Both the position numbers and the translations under genes were made by a program. A stretch of DNA of 64,000 bases, from positions 1-64,000 of the forward strand of contig NZ_LJSI01000051.1 of NCBI RefSeq assembly GCF_001305295.1. The letters are read 5' to 3'. The first letter of the stretch is position 1, and each line of letters starts with the position of its first letter. The notes under the pieces were generated by a model that saw only the letters and a program-made list of their open reading frames with translations, did not search any database and was not told the DNA's origin. Positions 19,174 through 29,977 of this stretch are shown here, piece after piece. Source of the stretch: Neptunomonas antarctica. GTDB lineage: Bacteria; Pseudomonadota; Gammaproteobacteria; Pseudomonadales; Balneatricaceae.

Positions 19174-20196
19174 TTATAGGTATTCGTTAATCAACAACTC
19201 AGCTACCTGAACTGCATTGAGAGCAGAACCTTTACGGACGTTATCGGCCGTTATCCATAAACTAATACCCTGACGACCATTTAAATCTTCACGAATGCGG
19301 CTCACATAAATAGCATCGCTGCCTGCAGCATCGGAAACGGGTGTAGCAAAACTCATATCAGCAACACTGCTTAGAACTTCAACGCCCTCAGTGGTCTCGA
19401 GAATATCAATCACTTCTTCTGCACTGATATAAGCAAGCGTTTCTATGTAAACAGACGCACTATGACCGAAAAAAACCGGCACTCTGACACAAGTAGGATT
19501 GACCCGTACTGAAGTATCATCCAGAACTTTCTGCGTTTCCCACACTAACCCCATCTCTTCATGAGTATAGCCGTTTTCCAGAAAACTGCCGACATACGGA
19601 ATAACATTAAATGCAATCTGCTTATCATAAACACGGGATTCAATTTCACGGGCATTTAAGAGTTGCGCGGTTTGCTGTGCCAGCTCCTTCACCCCTTTTC
19701 TACCTGAGCCCGAAACCGCCTCGTAGGTCGAAATATTGATCAAATCAATACCGACCGCACGATGAATCGGCGCTAAGGCCATTAGCATCTGAGCCGCTGA
19801 ACTGCTAGGGCAGCTAATAATATTACGGATAGAAAAATCAGCAATACGGTAGGCATTAACATCAGGAATAACGAGCGGAACATCAGGATCATTTCTGAAG
19901 CATGCACTACTATCAATCACGATGCAGCCCGAATCAGCAGCAATCGGTGCATAGTTAGCTGCGACCTCTTCTCCTGCGGCAAACAAAGCGATTTGAACCT
20001 GAGTAAAGTCAAAATCGACAATATCCTGCACTTTAACCGTATGGCCCTGAAATGAAACTTTTGTTCCGGCACTACGATCACTGGCTAACAAAAACAAATC
20101 ATTAACAGGAAATTTTCGCTCCTCAAGAATACTCAGGATATTTTCACCGACTAATCCGGTCGCACCCACAACAGCAATATTGAAAACTCTATCCAT
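19174..20196 (-). CDS. usg: Usg-like paralogue of aspartate-semialdehyde dehydrogenase
   Basis: This 340-residue protein has the Asd fold: an N-terminal NADP loop (VVGATGLVGENILSIL), INISTYEAVSGSGRKGV, and RVPVFFGHSASVYIET. The position of the catalytic Cys of true Asd (PNCST) reads PSSSA, so the nucleophile appears replaced by Ser, as in the Usg-1 group of non-catalytic paralogues. It sits between asd and fimV, the same place as in Pseudomonas. The open frame begins at 20226 inside a terminator; ATG 20196 with GAGGG 4 nt upstream is the more likely start. Function is unknown; dehydrogenase activity should not be assumed. Confidence 0.82.
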   Translation of the reverse strand: MDRVFNIAVVGATGLVGENILSILEERKFPVNDLFLLASDRSAGTKVSFQGHTVKVQDIVDFDFTQVQIALFAAGEEVAANYAPIAADSGCIVIDSSACFRNDPDVPLVIPDVNAYRIADFSIRNIISCPSSSAAQMLMALAPIHRAVGIDLINISTYEAVSGSGRKGVKELAQQTAQLLNAREIESRVYDKQIAFNVIPYVGSFLENGYTHEEMGLVWETQKVLDDTSVRVNPTCVRVPVFFGHSASVYIETLAYISAEEVIDILETTEGVEVLSSVADMSFATPVSDAAGSDAIYVSRIREDLNGRQGISLWITADNVRKGSALNAVQVAELLINEYL

Positions 20197-20205
20197 CATA
20201 CCCTC

Positions 20206-20236
20206 AAAAAAAAACAGCCCGAACAATGTCGGGCTA
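20206..20236 (-). terminator. Intrinsic terminator between asd and usg
   Basis: On the minus strand a 7-bp stem AGCCCGA/TCGGGCT with a 6-nt loop is followed by a run of nine T. It comes shortly after the asd stop (20263) and only about 10 nt before the usg start, so most asd transcripts should end before usg. Confidence 0.85.
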
Positions 20237-20262
20237 TTATAAATATAGTTACTAGTACACTA

Positions 20263-21378
20263 TCAGGCTTCTTCTAACAGGATCCGTAGCATACGACGCA
20301 ACGGCTCTGCCGCGCCCCATAGTAGCTGATCACCCACACTGAAAGCATTTAAATACTGACCACCCATCTGCATTTTGCGCAGACGACCCACAGGAACACT
20401 CAGAGTACCTGTAACTTTCGCCGGCGTCAGCTCAGCTACCGTAATATCACGCGAATTAGGAACCACTTTAACCCAATCATTCGCTTCTGCGATCATTGCT
20501 TCGATCTCATCCAGCGGGATATTCTGTTTCAATTTAATAGTAAACGCCTGACTATGGCAGCGCATTGCGCCGATACGGACACAGGTCCCGTCAATTGAAA
20601 TAGGATTCTCAGAGCGACCGAGAATTTTATTAGTTTCAACGAACCCTTTCCACTCTTCTTTGCTCTGGCCATTTTCCAGCGCAACGTCGATCCAGGGAAT
20701 CAAGCTACCCGCCAACGGAACGCCAAAATTATCAACCGGCATATCAGAACCACGGATGGTTTCAGCCACACGCTTGTCAATATCCAGAATAGCACCGTTT
20801 ACATCAAGCAAGCCCTCGACTGAGTTATGAATCACACCCATCTGGCTAATCAGCTCACGCATGTGACGTGCGCCGCTACCCGAAGCCGCTTGATACGTCA
20901 TCGACGTTAGCCATTCAATTTGACCCGACTTAAATAAACCGCCCAGCCCCATTAACATCAGAGAAACCGTACAGTTGCCGCCAATAAAGTTTTTTACTCC
21001 AGCCGCTAAGCCTTTATCAATAACACGACGATTCACCGGATCTAAAACAATAATACTGTCATCGTCCATACGCAATGTAGACGCCGCATCAATCCAGTAG
21101 CCTTTCCAACCAGACTCACGCAACCTGGAGAATACTGCTTTCGTGTAGTCCCCGCCCTGACAGGAAATAATTGCGTCCATCGCCTTCAGCGCGTCAATAT
21201 CCATCGCGTCTTTCAGTGCTGGAATAGCCTTACCTATATCCGGACCCGCTTCGCCAACCTGAGAAGTGGTAAAGAAAACGGGCTCTTCGATATGATCGAA
21301 ATCACGCTCTTCCATCATGCGTTGCATCAGCACAGAACCAACCATTCCGCGCCAACCGACAAAACCTACACGTTTCAT
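20263..21378 (-). CDS. asd: Aspartate-semialdehyde dehydrogenase
   Basis: The active-site segment [19 protein letters not shown] retains the catalytic Cys, and [20 protein letters not shown] is the NADP loop typical of the gammaproteobacterial (E. coli-like) Asd. The enzyme reduces aspartyl phosphate for lysine, threonine, methionine and diaminopimelate. The frame is open to 21435, but ATG 21378 has GGGGA at the right spacing and gives 371 residues like its homologues. It follows leuB after a gap of about 120 bp. Confidence 0.95.
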   Translation of the reverse strand: MKRVGFVGWRGMVGSVLMQRMMEERDFDHIEEPVFFTTSQVGEAGPDIGKAIPALKDAMDIDALKAMDAIISCQGGDYTKAVFSRLRESGWKGYWIDAASTLRMDDDSIIVLDPVNRRVIDKGLAAGVKNFIGGNCTVSLMLMGLGGLFKSGQIEWLTSMTYQAASGSGARHMRELISQMGVIHNSVEGLLDVNGAILDIDKRVAETIRGSDMPVDNFGVPLAGSLIPWIDVALENGQSKEEWKGFVETNKILGRSENPISIDGTCVRIGAMRCHSQAFTIKLKQNIPLDEIEAMIAEANDWVKVVPNSRDITVAELTPAKVTGTLSVPVGRLRKMQMGGQYLNAFSVGDQLLWGAAEPLRRMLRILLEEA

Positions 21379-21498
21379 TGGTATCCCCAATTTAAAAATA
21401 TAAAGAATAAATATATACAGAGCGAATAGAAACAAAAGCCGGCATCCAAAGACGACGAATAATTGTACATTACCTACACTTCATTCGCTGACGTAAAA

Positions 21499-22581
21499 CT
21501 AGCCTTTCAGTGCTGCCACAACAGCATCACCCATTTGCGATGTACTGACCAACACCATCCCTTCTGACATGATATCTGCCGTACGCAGGTTCTGATCCAA
21601 TACCTGACTTACCGCTGCTTCAATCTTGTCTGCCACTTCGCCAGCGTCCAGCGAGTAGCGTAACATCATAGCGGCTGAAAGAATCGTTGCCAATGGGTTA
21701 GCTTTACCTTGCCCGGCAATATCAGGCGCAGAGCCATGACACGGCTCATACATACCCTTACCATTTACGTCAAGAGAGGCCGATGGCAACATACCAATAG
21801 AACCTGTCAGCATGGCAGCAGCATCAGACAAAATATCACCAAACATATTACCCGTAACTATTACATCGAACTGCTTAGGTGCGCGTACCAACTGCATAGC
21901 TGCATTATCTACGTACATATGGCTCAGCTCAACATCCGAGTACTCTGCTGACAACTCTTCCATAATTTCGCGCCACAGAACGGTCACTTCCAACACATTC
22001 GCTTTATCGACAGAACACAACTTTTTACCGCGCTGACGTGCCGCTTCAAAAGCGACACGACCGATACGACGAATCTCATTCTCGTCATACACATAGGTAT
22101 TATAGCCTTCGCGAATACCGCCTTCTTTCACCCGAATACCGCGCGGCTGGCCAAAATAAATGCCGCCCGTTAATTCACGTACGATCAGAATGTCCAAACC
22201 CGATACTATTTCAGGCTTAAGGGAAGAGGCATGCGCTAACTGCGGATATAAAATCGCAGGACGCAAATTACCGAATAAACCCAAATTAGAACGAATCCCC
22301 AACAACCCCTTTTCCGGACGAATCTGAAAATCAGGATTAGTATCCCATTGAGGGCCACCGACAGCACCCAACAGAATCGCATCGGCTGCTTTTGCGGCAT
22401 CCAGCGTAGAGGCGGGCAATGGCACACCCTCAGCATCTATCGCAGAGCCACCGATAAGCGCTGTTGTAAACTCCAGCCCTAATGAACACTGTTCGTTTAC
22501 CAGATCCAGAACACGTTTTGCTTCTGTAACGATCTCCGGACCAATACCATCACCAGGCAGAATCAGTACATTTTTACTCAT
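21499..22581 (-). CDS. leuB: 3-isopropylmalate dehydrogenase
   Basis: Beta-decarboxylating dehydrogenase of leucine synthesis, 360 residues. Motifs: [11 protein letters not shown], the substrate arginine block [33 protein letters not shown], and the metal and NAD sites [15 protein letters not shown] and [20 protein letters not shown]. The longest frame begins with TTG at 22587; ATG 22581 has AAAGGG 8 nt upstream. It is downstream of leuD in the leuCDB run. Confidence 0.96.
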   Translation of the reverse strand: MSKNVLILPGDGIGPEIVTEAKRVLDLVNEQCSLGLEFTTALIGGSAIDAEGVPLPASTLDAAKAADAILLGAVGGPQWDTNPDFQIRPEKGLLGIRSNLGLFGNLRPAILYPQLAHASSLKPEIVSGLDILIVRELTGGIYFGQPRGIRVKEGGIREGYNTYVYDENEIRRIGRVAFEAARQRGKKLCSVDKANVLEVTVLWREIMEELSAEYSDVELSHMYVDNAAMQLVRAPKQFDVIVTGNMFGDILSDAAAMLTGSIGMLPSASLDVNGKGMYEPCHGSAPDIAGQGKANPLATILSAAMMLRYSLDAGEVADKIEAAVSQVLDQNLRTADIMSEGMVLVSTSQMGDAVVAALKG

Positions 22582-22643
22582 TTTCAAAACCCTTTATCTT
22601 ACTGTTACTTATCGCTGTTACTTGCCGCTACCAGATAGCGCTA

Positions 22644-23291
22644 TTACTTGATGGCATCAAACAACCATGGAGCTTCCTGACGACGGCGCAGCTCGTAAGC
22701 CGCGATATCATCGGCAAATCCAAGCGTCAAACCGATATCATCCAAACCATGTAACAGGCAATGTTTACGAAAGCTGTCCACTCTAAATTCCATCTCAATA
22801 CCTGATGGCGTGACCACAACTTGTTTTTCCAAATCAACCATCAGTTGATAGCCTACTGTCGCCGCCACTTCTTCAAATAACTGATCAACCTGAGTATCCG
22901 ATAAAATAATCGGCAACAGACCATTTTTAAAACAGTTGTTGTAGAAAATATCAGCAAAACTCGGCGCGATAACACAGCGAATACCGAAATCATCTAACGC
23001 CCACGGCGCATGCTCACGGCTAGAACCACAACCAAAGTTCTCACGCGCCAGCAACACGCTCGCCCCTTGATAACGCGCCTGATTCAATACGAAATCAGGA
23101 TTCAGTGGTCGACCGCTACAATCCTGGTCTGGCTGACCCTCATCCATATAACGCAGCTCATCGAACAAATTTGGTCCGAAACCAGAACGTTTAATCGATT
23201 TAAGGAACTGCTTAGGAATAATCATATCCGTATCAACATTGGCACGATCCAGCGGTGCCGCCATACCAGTCATCAATGTAAATTGTTTCAT
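22644..23291 (-). CDS. leuD: 3-isopropylmalate dehydratase small subunit
   Basis: Swivelling-domain subunit (215 residues) of isopropylmalate isomerase. [17 protein letters not shown] and [20 protein letters not shown] are diagnostic. It pairs with LeuC, encoded 29 bp upstream on the same strand. Confidence 0.96.
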   Translation of the reverse strand: MKQFTLMTGMAAPLDRANVDTDMIIPKQFLKSIKRSGFGPNLFDELRYMDEGQPDQDCSGRPLNPDFVLNQARYQGASVLLARENFGCGSSREHAPWALDDFGIRCVIAPSFADIFYNNCFKNGLLPIILSDTQVDQLFEEVAATVGYQLMVDLEKQVVVTPSGIEMEFRVDSFRKHCLLHGLDDIGLTLGFADDIAAYELRRRQEAPWLFDAIK

Positions 23292-23320
23292 TATGTTCTT
23301 CTCCTATCTGGCGCGCGTGC

Positions 23321-24742
23321 TTAGTAACCCATCAGCTCACGAACATCAATAAAGTGACCGGTAACAGCCGCCGCTGCAGCCATGGCAGGACTCACCAAAT
23401 GCGTGCGTCCACCAAAGCCCTGACGACCTTCAAAATTACGGTTACTGGTTGATGCGCAATGTTCGCCATTACCCAGTTTGTCCGGATTCATAGCAAGGCA
23501 CATAGAGCAACCCGGTTCACGCCATTCCAAACCAGCTTCAATGAAGATTTTATCCAAGCCTTCTTTTTCAGCCTGCGCTTTCACCAAGCCAGAACCTGGC
23601 ACCACCAGCGCCTGCTTGATAGTAGAAGCGACTTTACGCCCTTTAACCACCGCCGCTGCCGCACGTAAGTCTTCAATACGTGAGTTAGTACACGAGCCAA
23701 TAAACACACGATCTAATTGGATATCCGTGATTTTTTGATCCGCCGTCAGCCCCATATACTTCAGCGCACGACGAATCCCATCGGCTTTAGTCGGGTCTGA
23801 CTCTTTATCAGGATTAGGCACCGTGGCTGTCACATCCACTACCATTTCGGGCGATGTGCCCCAGGTTACCTGAGGAATAATATCAGCGGCATTAATCACA
23901 ACGACTGTATTAAATTCGGCGTCGTCGTCAGATACCAGCTCTTTCCAGGCAGCCGCGGCCGCATCCCACTGCGATTCCGTTGGCGAGAAAGGACGACCTT
24001 TAAAGTAATCAATTGTCGTCTGATCAACCGCCACAATTCCGACACGGGCACCGGCCTCGATCGCCATATTACAAATAGTCATGCGGCCTTCCATAGAAAT
24101 ACTACGAATCGCCTCACCACCAAACTCTATCGCACTACCGTTACCGCCCGCTGTACCAATCACACCAATAATGTGCAATACGACATCTTTAGCCGTAACA
24201 CCAACACCCAGCTGCCCATCAACACGCACCAGCATATTGTCCATTTTCTTAGCGATAAGGCACTGAGTTGCCAATACATGCTCAACTTCTGATGTCCCGA
24301 TACCATGCGCCAATGCACCAAATGCACCGTGCGTAGAGGTATGAGAATCACCACACACCACCGTAGAACCCGGCAACGTCATCCCTTGTTCAGGCCCAAC
24401 CACATGCACGATACCTTGACGTGTATCGTTCATTTTAAATTCTACGATACCGAAGGCATCACAATTATCGTCCAGTGTTTTCACCTGAATACGAGAAACC
24501 GGATCAACAATCAGCTCAACACCACCAGAACGCTCTGTCGTTGGTACGTTGTGGTCGGGTGTTGCCAGGTTGGCATCAATGCGCCAGGGTTTACGGTTCG
24601 CCAGACGCAGACCTTCAAAAGCCTGCGGAGAAGTCACTTCATGCAAAATCTGGCGATCAATGTAAATTAATGCACTACCATCATCGTTCTGGCGAACAAG
24701 ATGCTGATCCCATAATTTGTCGTACAATGTTTTACCCGCCAT
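23321..24742 (-). CDS. leuC: 3-isopropylmalate dehydratase large subunit
   Basis: Aconitase-family large subunit of 473 residues. The [4Fe-4S] ligands are in [12 protein letters not shown] and [41 protein letters not shown] is also conserved. It is the first gene of the leuCDB run. No LysR-type regulator is found next to it, unlike in several Pseudomonas genomes. Confidence 0.96.
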   Translation of the reverse strand: MAGKTLYDKLWDQHLVRQNDDGSALIYIDRQILHEVTSPQAFEGLRLANRKPWRIDANLATPDHNVPTTERSGGVELIVDPVSRIQVKTLDDNCDAFGIVEFKMNDTRQGIVHVVGPEQGMTLPGSTVVCGDSHTSTHGAFGALAHGIGTSEVEHVLATQCLIAKKMDNMLVRVDGQLGVGVTAKDVVLHIIGVIGTAGGNGSAIEFGGEAIRSISMEGRMTICNMAIEAGARVGIVAVDQTTIDYFKGRPFSPTESQWDAAAAAWKELVSDDDAEFNTVVVINAADIIPQVTWGTSPEMVVDVTATVPNPDKESDPTKADGIRRALKYMGLTADQKITDIQLDRVFIGSCTNSRIEDLRAAAAVVKGRKVASTIKQALVVPGSGLVKAQAEKEGLDKIFIEAGLEWREPGCSMCLAMNPDKLGNGEHCASTSNRNFEGRQGFGGRTHLVSPAMAAAAAVTGHFIDVRELMGY

Positions 24743-24901
24743 CAGAACAATCTCCTCTATCCGGCTTTATTGGCGTCCCGCATAACAAAGAAACAGTCAT
24801 GGGAACACGGGGCGCACGCTGTTTGTTGACGTGCGCGTTATTATGTCGCCATCGTAATTGAGCGTTAGAAATTATACAAATTCATATTTTTTATAGTTTT
24901 G

Positions 24902-24916
24902 ATTCCTATTAGGAAT
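24902..24916. promoter_or_regulatory. 15-bp palindrome upstream of leuC, possible operator
   Basis: ATTCCTATTAGGAAT is a perfect palindrome with a 3-nt centre in the AT-rich gap between leuC and the divergent mini-gene. The size fits a LysR-type or small dimeric repressor site. No regulator is encoded nearby, so the assignment is a guess. I see no leader peptide or gene in 24743-25087. Confidence 0.3.
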
Positions 24917-25087
24917 AGTAAGCACAATTAACAATACTAAGTCGAACTCTCAATAGCCAAGTCTAATTAATGACTCACCCTGACAGTACTGATTAATTAT
25001 AGAAAACTGCTTTATATCAATGTCGAACGAACCACATCCTTTAAAATAGCCTTCATTGCACAGGAAAATCCAATCAAAGAGCACAGC

Positions 25088-25351
25088 ATGAAGCCAGACA
25101 CCACAACCGCCATGCAAAAACTGATTGATGAAGTCCGTTTCACCATTCCTTTCGAGCTACCTATGAGCGAGCTATGCTCTGGCATCTGCACTGGCTGCTC
25201 GAAAAAGCTGATCGACTTTCTGGACATGGAAGTAGGAGAGTGGGAGCAACGTCTCCAGCAAGGCGAAAAACCAGGATTGGGAGATATCAACAAGCTGGCT
25301 AAAACCAGCCGGAAAATTTACCGCGTTCTGCAGAAAAACCAACGAGTGTAA
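25088..25351 (+). CDS. Hypothetical 87-residue protein with CxxxCxxC
   Basis: I recognise no named family. Cys30, Cys34 and Cys37 form CSGICTGC, followed by a helical, charged C-terminal half (FLDMEVGEWEQRLQQGEK) and a basic end. Three closely spaced Cys suggest metal or iron-sulfur binding or redox activity, but the protein is too small to be a radical SAM enzyme. The ATG has only a weak upstream site (AAAGAG). Codon use and a clean start-stop in a gap between divergent leuC and convergent hisA favour a real gene. Confidence 0.6.
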   Translation: MKPDTTTAMQKLIDEVRFTIPFELPMSELCSGICTGCSKKLIDFLDMEVGEWEQRLQQGEKPGLGDINKLAKTSRKIYRVLQKNQRV

Positions 25352-25412
25352 CAACTAACAAGGAGTTACATAAAGATTCAAGTAAAGAGCCGAACTGAGA
25401 ATGAAGCCAGCA

Positions 25413-26174
25413 CTACAGGTTTTGTCCGTTCCATTCAATACAAGCATCCAGCGTCACACCGTTACCACCAAAAATATCCAACGCACTGCCAATCGTTAAA
25501 TCAACCTTACCTGCCGACAACTGACTAACTTGCTGCAAGTCCTCCAGCGAACGTGCACCACCCGCATAGGTAACAGGAATCGTTGATATTTCACCTAACA
25601 ATGCCACTAAATCCTGATCAATGCCCGCCTGCAACCCTTCAACATCTGCCGCGTGAATCAAAAACTCCGCACAATGCTGCTCAAGCTCACGTAACGTCGG
25701 CAAATTGATCACCGTTTCAGTTACTGTCTGCCAACGATCCGTTGCGATATTCCAGCCAGAAGCAGTGCGCCGACAACTCAGATCAAGTACCAGTCGCTGC
25801 GTACCGGTTTCGGCTTTTATTTGTTCCAAACGCTCCCAGGAGAAACGTCCGTTTTCAAACAGATAAGAAGTCACAATCACATGCGAGGCACCTGCCCGCA
25901 AAAACTCGGCCGCATTCTCTCGATTCACCCCCCCGCCAAACTGCATTCCATCCGGCCACGCCTGCAACGCCTGCAACGCCTGCTCTTTATTGCCAGGACC
26001 AAGAGCGATAACGTGCCCGCCGGTCAGATTATGCTTATGATACAAACGCGCATAATAAGCAGCATCATAAGCACTGACAAAGTTAGTAGTGGCACCGTGA
26101 TCATTCAGGCTACCGCCCACTATTTGCTTAACCTGACCCTGATGCAGATCGATACAAGGACGAAACTGAGTCAC
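25413..26174 (-). CDS. HisA-type isomerase of the eukaryotic (His6-like) subfamily
   Basis: The sequence matches phosphoribosylformimino-AICAR ribotide isomerase of the eukaryotic type (yeast HIS6) far better than bacterial HisA. It has FRPCIDLHQGQVKQIVGGSL, AAYYARLYHKHNLTGGHVI, the Cys-containing LDLSCRRT, FLIHAADVEGLQAGID, VTYAGGAR and KVDLTIGSALDIFGG. In histidine synthesis this enzyme opens the ribose of ProFAR. No other his gene is close, so it is isolated. A GTG at 26174 with GGAG 6 nt upstream is the best start (253 residues); ATG 26180 is two codons before it. A canonical hisA probably exists elsewhere in the genome, which would make this a second, acquired copy. Confidence 0.85.
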   Translation of the reverse strand: MTQFRPCIDLHQGQVKQIVGGSLNDHGATTNFVSAYDAAYYARLYHKHNLTGGHVIALGPGNKEQALQALQAWPDGMQFGGGVNRENAAEFLRAGASHVIVTSYLFENGRFSWERLEQIKAETGTQRLVLDLSCRRTASGWNIATDRWQTVTETVINLPTLRELEQHCAEFLIHAADVEGLQAGIDQDLVALLGEISTIPVTYAGGARSLEDLQQVSQLSAGKVDLTIGSALDIFGGNGVTLDACIEWNGQNL

Positions 26175-26308
26175 ACACATCTCCAACTCTATAAAAACCA
26201 CATCTAACGAAAATCTAACATAGACCTAATAACACATAACCCCACCTACCAAATTTTGCTGGAAGGTGAAGTCATGCTAAAGCGACAAAGCGCTAGAACT
26301 AAAACAAC

Positions 26309-26572
26309 CTAGTCAGCGGATCTATCGGGTAATGTGATATTTAACTCCAACACAGAACAATCATCATTGTTATCTAATTGCACAGAAACCTGATCATCAT
26401 CGATATTCACATACTTACGAATAACAGCAATAATTTCCTGCTGCATTTTCGGGAAATAATCTGGCTGGTGCCTTTTATTCCGTTCATGAGCAACAATAAT
26501 TTGCAACCGTTCTTTGGCGACAGACGCCGTGCTCTTTTTCTCTTTTTTTAGAAAGTAGTTAAAAATACTCAC
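26309..26572 (-). CDS. minE: Cell division topological specificity factor MinE
   Basis: An 87-residue protein with the MinD-contact N-terminus ([29 protein letters not shown]) and a C-terminal dimerisation half. It stimulates MinD ATPase to drive pole-to-pole oscillation that places the division septum. The start overlaps the minD stop by 4 bases (ATGA). 26202-26308 holds no gene. Confidence 0.95.
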   Translation of the reverse strand: MSIFNYFLKKEKKSTASVAKERLQIIVAHERNKRHQPDYFPKMQQEIIAVIRKYVNIDDDQVSVQLDNNDDCSVLELNITLPDRSAD

Positions 26573-27381
26573 TTCTTACCTCCAAGCAGTCGCTTCAAAA
26601 ATCCTTTTTTCTGGACTTCAAGAAAACGGTGTTCAACTTCTTCACCCAACAAACGCGATACAGCATCAAGATAAGCCTGCCCCGCTTCAGATTCATGGTC
26701 TAAAATAACCGGAGCACCCTGGTTAGAAGCCTTAAGCACGGCATCTGACTCAGGAATAACGCCCAACAAAGGAACCGCCAGAATATCTTCCACGTCAGCA
26801 ACGCTAAGCATCTCAGCCGCCGCTACGCGCTCAGGGTTATAACGCGTCAGTAATAAATGCTCTTTAACCGTTCCGCCCTGCTCAGCTTTCAATGACTTGC
26901 TTTGCAGGATGCCCAAAATACGATCAGAGTCACGCACTGAAGAGACTTCAGGGTTGGTTACAACAATCGCTTCATCGGCAAAATACAGCGCCATCTGCGC
27001 GCCTTGCTCGATACCGGCCGGCGAATCACAGATAATGTATTCAAAATCCTTAGCCAGGTTATCTAAGACCGTCTGGACACCTTCCATCGTCAACGCATCT
27101 TTATCACGCGTTTGTGATGCGGGCAGAATATACAGACCTGGCGTACGCTTATCTTTAATCAGCGCCTGATTTAAATTAGCTTCTTTATTAATTACGTTAA
27201 CGAAGTCATAAACCACGCGGCGCTCACACCCCATAATCAAATCCAGGTTCCGTAAACCCACGTCAAAGTCGATCACTACGGTTTTAAAACCACGCAATGC
27301 CAACCCTGTGCCGATGGCAGCACTCGTCGTTGTTTTACCTACGCCACCTTTACCGGACGTCACTACAATAATCTTAGCCAC
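26569..27381 (-). CDS. minD: Septum-site determining ATPase MinD
   Basis: ParA-type ATPase of 270 residues: deviant Walker [21 protein letters not shown], switch [14 protein letters not shown], and the C-terminal amphipathic membrane-targeting helix ([13 protein letters not shown]). It recruits MinC to the membrane and is released by MinE. It lies 49 bp downstream of minC and overlaps minE. Confidence 0.97.
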   Translation of the reverse strand: MAKIIVVTSGKGGVGKTTTSAAIGTGLALRGFKTVVIDFDVGLRNLDLIMGCERRVVYDFVNVINKEANLNQALIKDKRTPGLYILPASQTRDKDALTMEGVQTVLDNLAKDFEYIICDSPAGIEQGAQMALYFADEAIVVTNPEVSSVRDSDRILGILQSKSLKAEQGGTVKEHLLLTRYNPERVAAAEMLSVADVEDILAVPLLGVIPESDAVLKASNQGAPVILDHESEAGQAYLDAVSRLLGEEVEHRFLEVQKKGFLKRLLGGKK

Positions 27382-27430
27382 TTGAATTCCTCATCATCTG
27401 TTTGATCAAACCCACGTAACAGCAATACGC

Positions 27431-28120
27431 CTAAAGAGCTGCCACCTGAATGGATTCGCCTTCTAAATATACTTGTGCCGGCTGCTTCCAGCACTGCTCA
27501 CGCAGCTTATCGTTTAATATAAAATATCCAGCGATAGACACTAACTCAGCTTCCATCTGACGACAGAAAATACGCGCGTCTGTATCACCCTTAACACCGG
27601 CCAATGCACGGCCACGAAGCGGACCATAGACATGAATATGACCATCAGCCAGCACTTCAGCACCCTCACTGACGGCGGCCATTAAAATCAAATCAGAACC
27701 TTCGGCGTAAACTTGCTGGCCTGAACGGATAGGTCTTGTGATGATTTTAGTCGCCCGTGGAGACTCTACCTGAGCAACCGGCTCAGCTTCTATTTTTGTT
27801 GTCCGCGCATTAGATGCCGGCAAACAAGCCATACCCAGCTTTTTAATGGCCCCAAGCAAATGCTCAGGCGCCGCTTTGCAGGCCATAGGCTGCAAACCCA
27901 ACTCGCGACAAGAAGCCACAACCTGAGACAAATGTTCAGACTGCAACAGACCATCATAAGATGATAAGTTAAGAACAAGAGGAGAAGCGTTAAAAAAATG
28001 TGGAGCTGTATCAATTTTTTGTTTCAGCTGCTCATAAAAAACACCTGAAGAATAATTATAAAGATCCATTACAACTGCTGTTACTGCTGTACCTTTCATC
28101 TGAAAACAAACGTCTGTCAT
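27431..28120 (-). CDS. minC: Septum-site determining protein MinC
   Basis: FtsZ assembly inhibitor of 229 residues. The N-terminal FtsZ-binding domain (LYNYSSGVFYEQLKQKI) is followed by a linker and the C-terminal beta-helix that binds MinD, with GQQVYAEGSDLILMAAV, HVYGPLRGRALAG and ARIFCRQMEAELVSIAG. It is the first gene of minCDE. The upstream gap (28121-28545) should contain the promoter; I see no gene there. Confidence 0.95.
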   Translation of the reverse strand: MTDVCFQMKGTAVTAVVMDLYNYSSGVFYEQLKQKIDTAPHFFNASPLVLNLSSYDGLLQSEHLSQVVASCRELGLQPMACKAAPEHLLGAIKKLGMACLPASNARTTKIEAEPVAQVESPRATKIITRPIRSGQQVYAEGSDLILMAAVSEGAEVLADGHIHVYGPLRGRALAGVKGDTDARIFCRQMEAELVSIAGYFILNDKLREQCWKQPAQVYLEGESIQVAAL

Positions 28121-28545
28121 TCAGCAACCCTAACCTACAATGAAAAAACCGACACACAACTCTACTGCCGCCATCCTTACCGCCATCCCATTATTGCCCG
28201 AAAACTACGCAAACAAACATGAAACGACCCATTTACGCGGCATATTATCAAATTCACATCATCACAGGAAACGAAACCCGCATAGGATATAAAGATTTAA
28301 TCATTAAATTTGATAAATAATGGATTAAAACAACAGACTTATTAATTACCGCCCCGATACTGCCTCGGCGTGAAACTTTGACCACACTCCTCCGGTGCTA
28401 CAGCTTGCACAAATACCCATACCAGCAACGTATCAAGCGCCACAATACAGACCGTTATTCTTCGATTTTGTTCACGTGCTGCCTTGCCTACAACTGCATA
28501 ACAAACAAGAGCAATGCCCTCCCTCCTTTAGCCAATGCACTAACG
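28121..28545. other. Gene-poor gap upstream of minC
   Basis: No open frame in this stretch has a convincing start site or protein character. It is AT-rich around 28290-28345 and presumably holds the minC promoter, but I cannot point to clear -35/-10 boxes. Confidence 0.5.
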
Positions 28546-28839
28546 TCACTCTTTTTTACCTAAATGAATAATTGAAGATCGACGATTGTCATCGTCGCAA
28601 TATACCCGCCCCGACAGCAAGCATGAAAATATATGCTCGAATACCTTACCCGGCTCCCCTTTTTGCCCTTCATGCAGCGTCTCATTGATCACGTCCACCG
28701 CCACTAAGAAAGTATTCATGAAAATAAGGGGTACGCCTTGAGGAAGGTCGTACTTATCCCACACAGACAATGTTTCACGCAACACACGGTTACCCGTCGA
28801 GTGAGCCAACGACATAGAATAAGCCAAATACTGCAACAT
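28546..28839 (-). CDS. Doubtful small hypothetical protein
   Basis: A 97-residue frame from ATG 28839 (a TTG at 28890 would lengthen it). The first part is hydrophobic and could be a weak signal or anchor; the rest (VWDKYDLPQGVPLIFMNTF, then CDDDNRRSSIIHLGKK) is protein-like but unfamiliar. No Shine-Dalgarno precedes either start. It lies alone downstream of the arc operon terminator. It may be a decayed gene or noise. Confidence 0.25.
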   Translation of the reverse strand: MLQYLAYSMSLAHSTGNRVLRETLSVWDKYDLPQGVPLIFMNTFLVAVDVINETLHEGQKGEPGKVFEHIFSCLLSGRVYCDDDNRRSSIIHLGKKE

Positions 28840-28965
28840 AATTAAGACCAATAAAATGGGTTTCAAATAACATAAGATATGTCTCTGCAAGTAAGCTCTT
28901 TGTAACGGGGTTACTTATGCTATGGAGTGGGCTATCAAACAACCATGACAACAATAAAAAAGACG

Positions 28966-29001
28966 AAAAAAAACCTCGAAGCCAGTAGCTACGAGGGTTT
29001 A
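28966..29001 (-). terminator. Intrinsic terminator of the arc operon
   Basis: About 40 bp after the arcC stop on the minus strand, AACCCTCG pairs with CGAGGTT (one bulged base) and is followed by a run of eight T. This should end arcDABC transcription. Confidence 0.75.
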
Positions 29002-29037
29002 ATCTTTTGGAATGTGGTACCAAGAGCCGGCATCAAA

Positions 29038-29967
29038 TCAATAGCATTCCATTTCCACAACCTGCTTACTCACTAAAGTACCCGCAGTACCTGCCACTAT
29101 GTTTTCTAAATCAGCCAAGGCTCCAATAGCCGCTACTTTACCTGTCATTTCTGCAAATTGGCGGGCAGCACTTACCTTTGGCCCCATGGAACCAGCTGCA
29201 AATGAGTGGTTAGCTAAGTCAGCGGGATTTACACTTTTAATCCCTCGCTGCCCGGGCGTCTCCCAATCAAGATACACAGCCGGCGTATCGGTAGCCATAA
29301 TATATAAGTCAGCGCCCAACTCACGTGCCAGTAACTCACTCGACAGATCTTTATCAATCACCGCCTCGACACCCTGCAGATTATGGTCTGCATCATACAT
29401 TGTCGGAATGCCTCCACCGCCGCTGGCAATCACAATGGTATTTTTTTCCAACAACCAGCGAATTGGATTAATTTCAATAATGCGTTTAGGCAAAGGAGAA
29501 GGAACCACACGACGCCATTTTTTTCCGTCAGGCTTAATCGACCAATGATTATCTCGGGCCATTTTCTGAGCTTCGGCTTCATCATAAACCGGGCCAATAA
29601 ACTTCGCTGGATTGCCAAAAGCAGGATCGTTTGAATCTACCTCCACCATCGTCAGCAAGGTTGCTAATGGCCGTTCATCAGGTACTAAGTTGCCCATTTC
29701 CTGTTCTATCATATAACCAATCATGCCCTCTGTTTCTGCACCTAGCACATCCAGAGGATACAATTCATCCGGCTTATAAGCATTGCCTTGCAAGGCAAGC
29801 AAGCCGACTTGAGGGCCATTACCATGAGTAATAATCAACTCGTTATTGATGGCGATTTTTGCCAATGCATGCGCAGCGGTTTTAATATTCTCGCGCTGCG
29901 CTTGTGCTGTTAATGGTTGGCCACGTCGAAGTAAAGCGTTACCACCCAGAGCAACTACGATTCGCAT
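29038..29967 (-). CDS. arcC: Carbamate kinase
   Basis: Amino-acid kinase family enzyme of 309 residues. [19 protein letters not shown] at the start, [27 protein letters not shown], and [20 protein letters not shown] are diagnostic. It makes ATP from carbamoyl phosphate and ADP, the energy-yielding last step of the arginine deiminase pathway. It is 10 bp downstream of arcB and is the last gene of the operon. Confidence 0.95.
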   Translation of the reverse strand: MRIVVALGGNALLRRGQPLTAQAQRENIKTAAHALAKIAINNELIITHGNGPQVGLLALQGNAYKPDELYPLDVLGAETEGMIGYMIEQEMGNLVPDERPLATLLTMVEVDSNDPAFGNPAKFIGPVYDEAEAQKMARDNHWSIKPDGKKWRRVVPSPLPKRIIEINPIRWLLEKNTIVIASGGGGIPTMYDADHNLQGVEAVIDKDLSSELLARELGADLYIMATDTPAVYLDWETPGQRGIKSVNPADLANHSFAAGSMGPKVSAARQFAEMTGKVAAIGALADLENIVAGTAGTLVSKQVVEMECY

Positions 29968-29977
29968 AAGTTGCTCC

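Noticed and set aside
19174-20196. Second functional aspartate-semialdehyde dehydrogenase
   Set aside because: The position of the catalytic Cys is Ser, and a complete Asd is encoded next to it.
28790-29023. 77-residue minus-strand frame
   Set aside because: It runs through the arc operon terminator, has no Shine-Dalgarno and a protein unlike any known.
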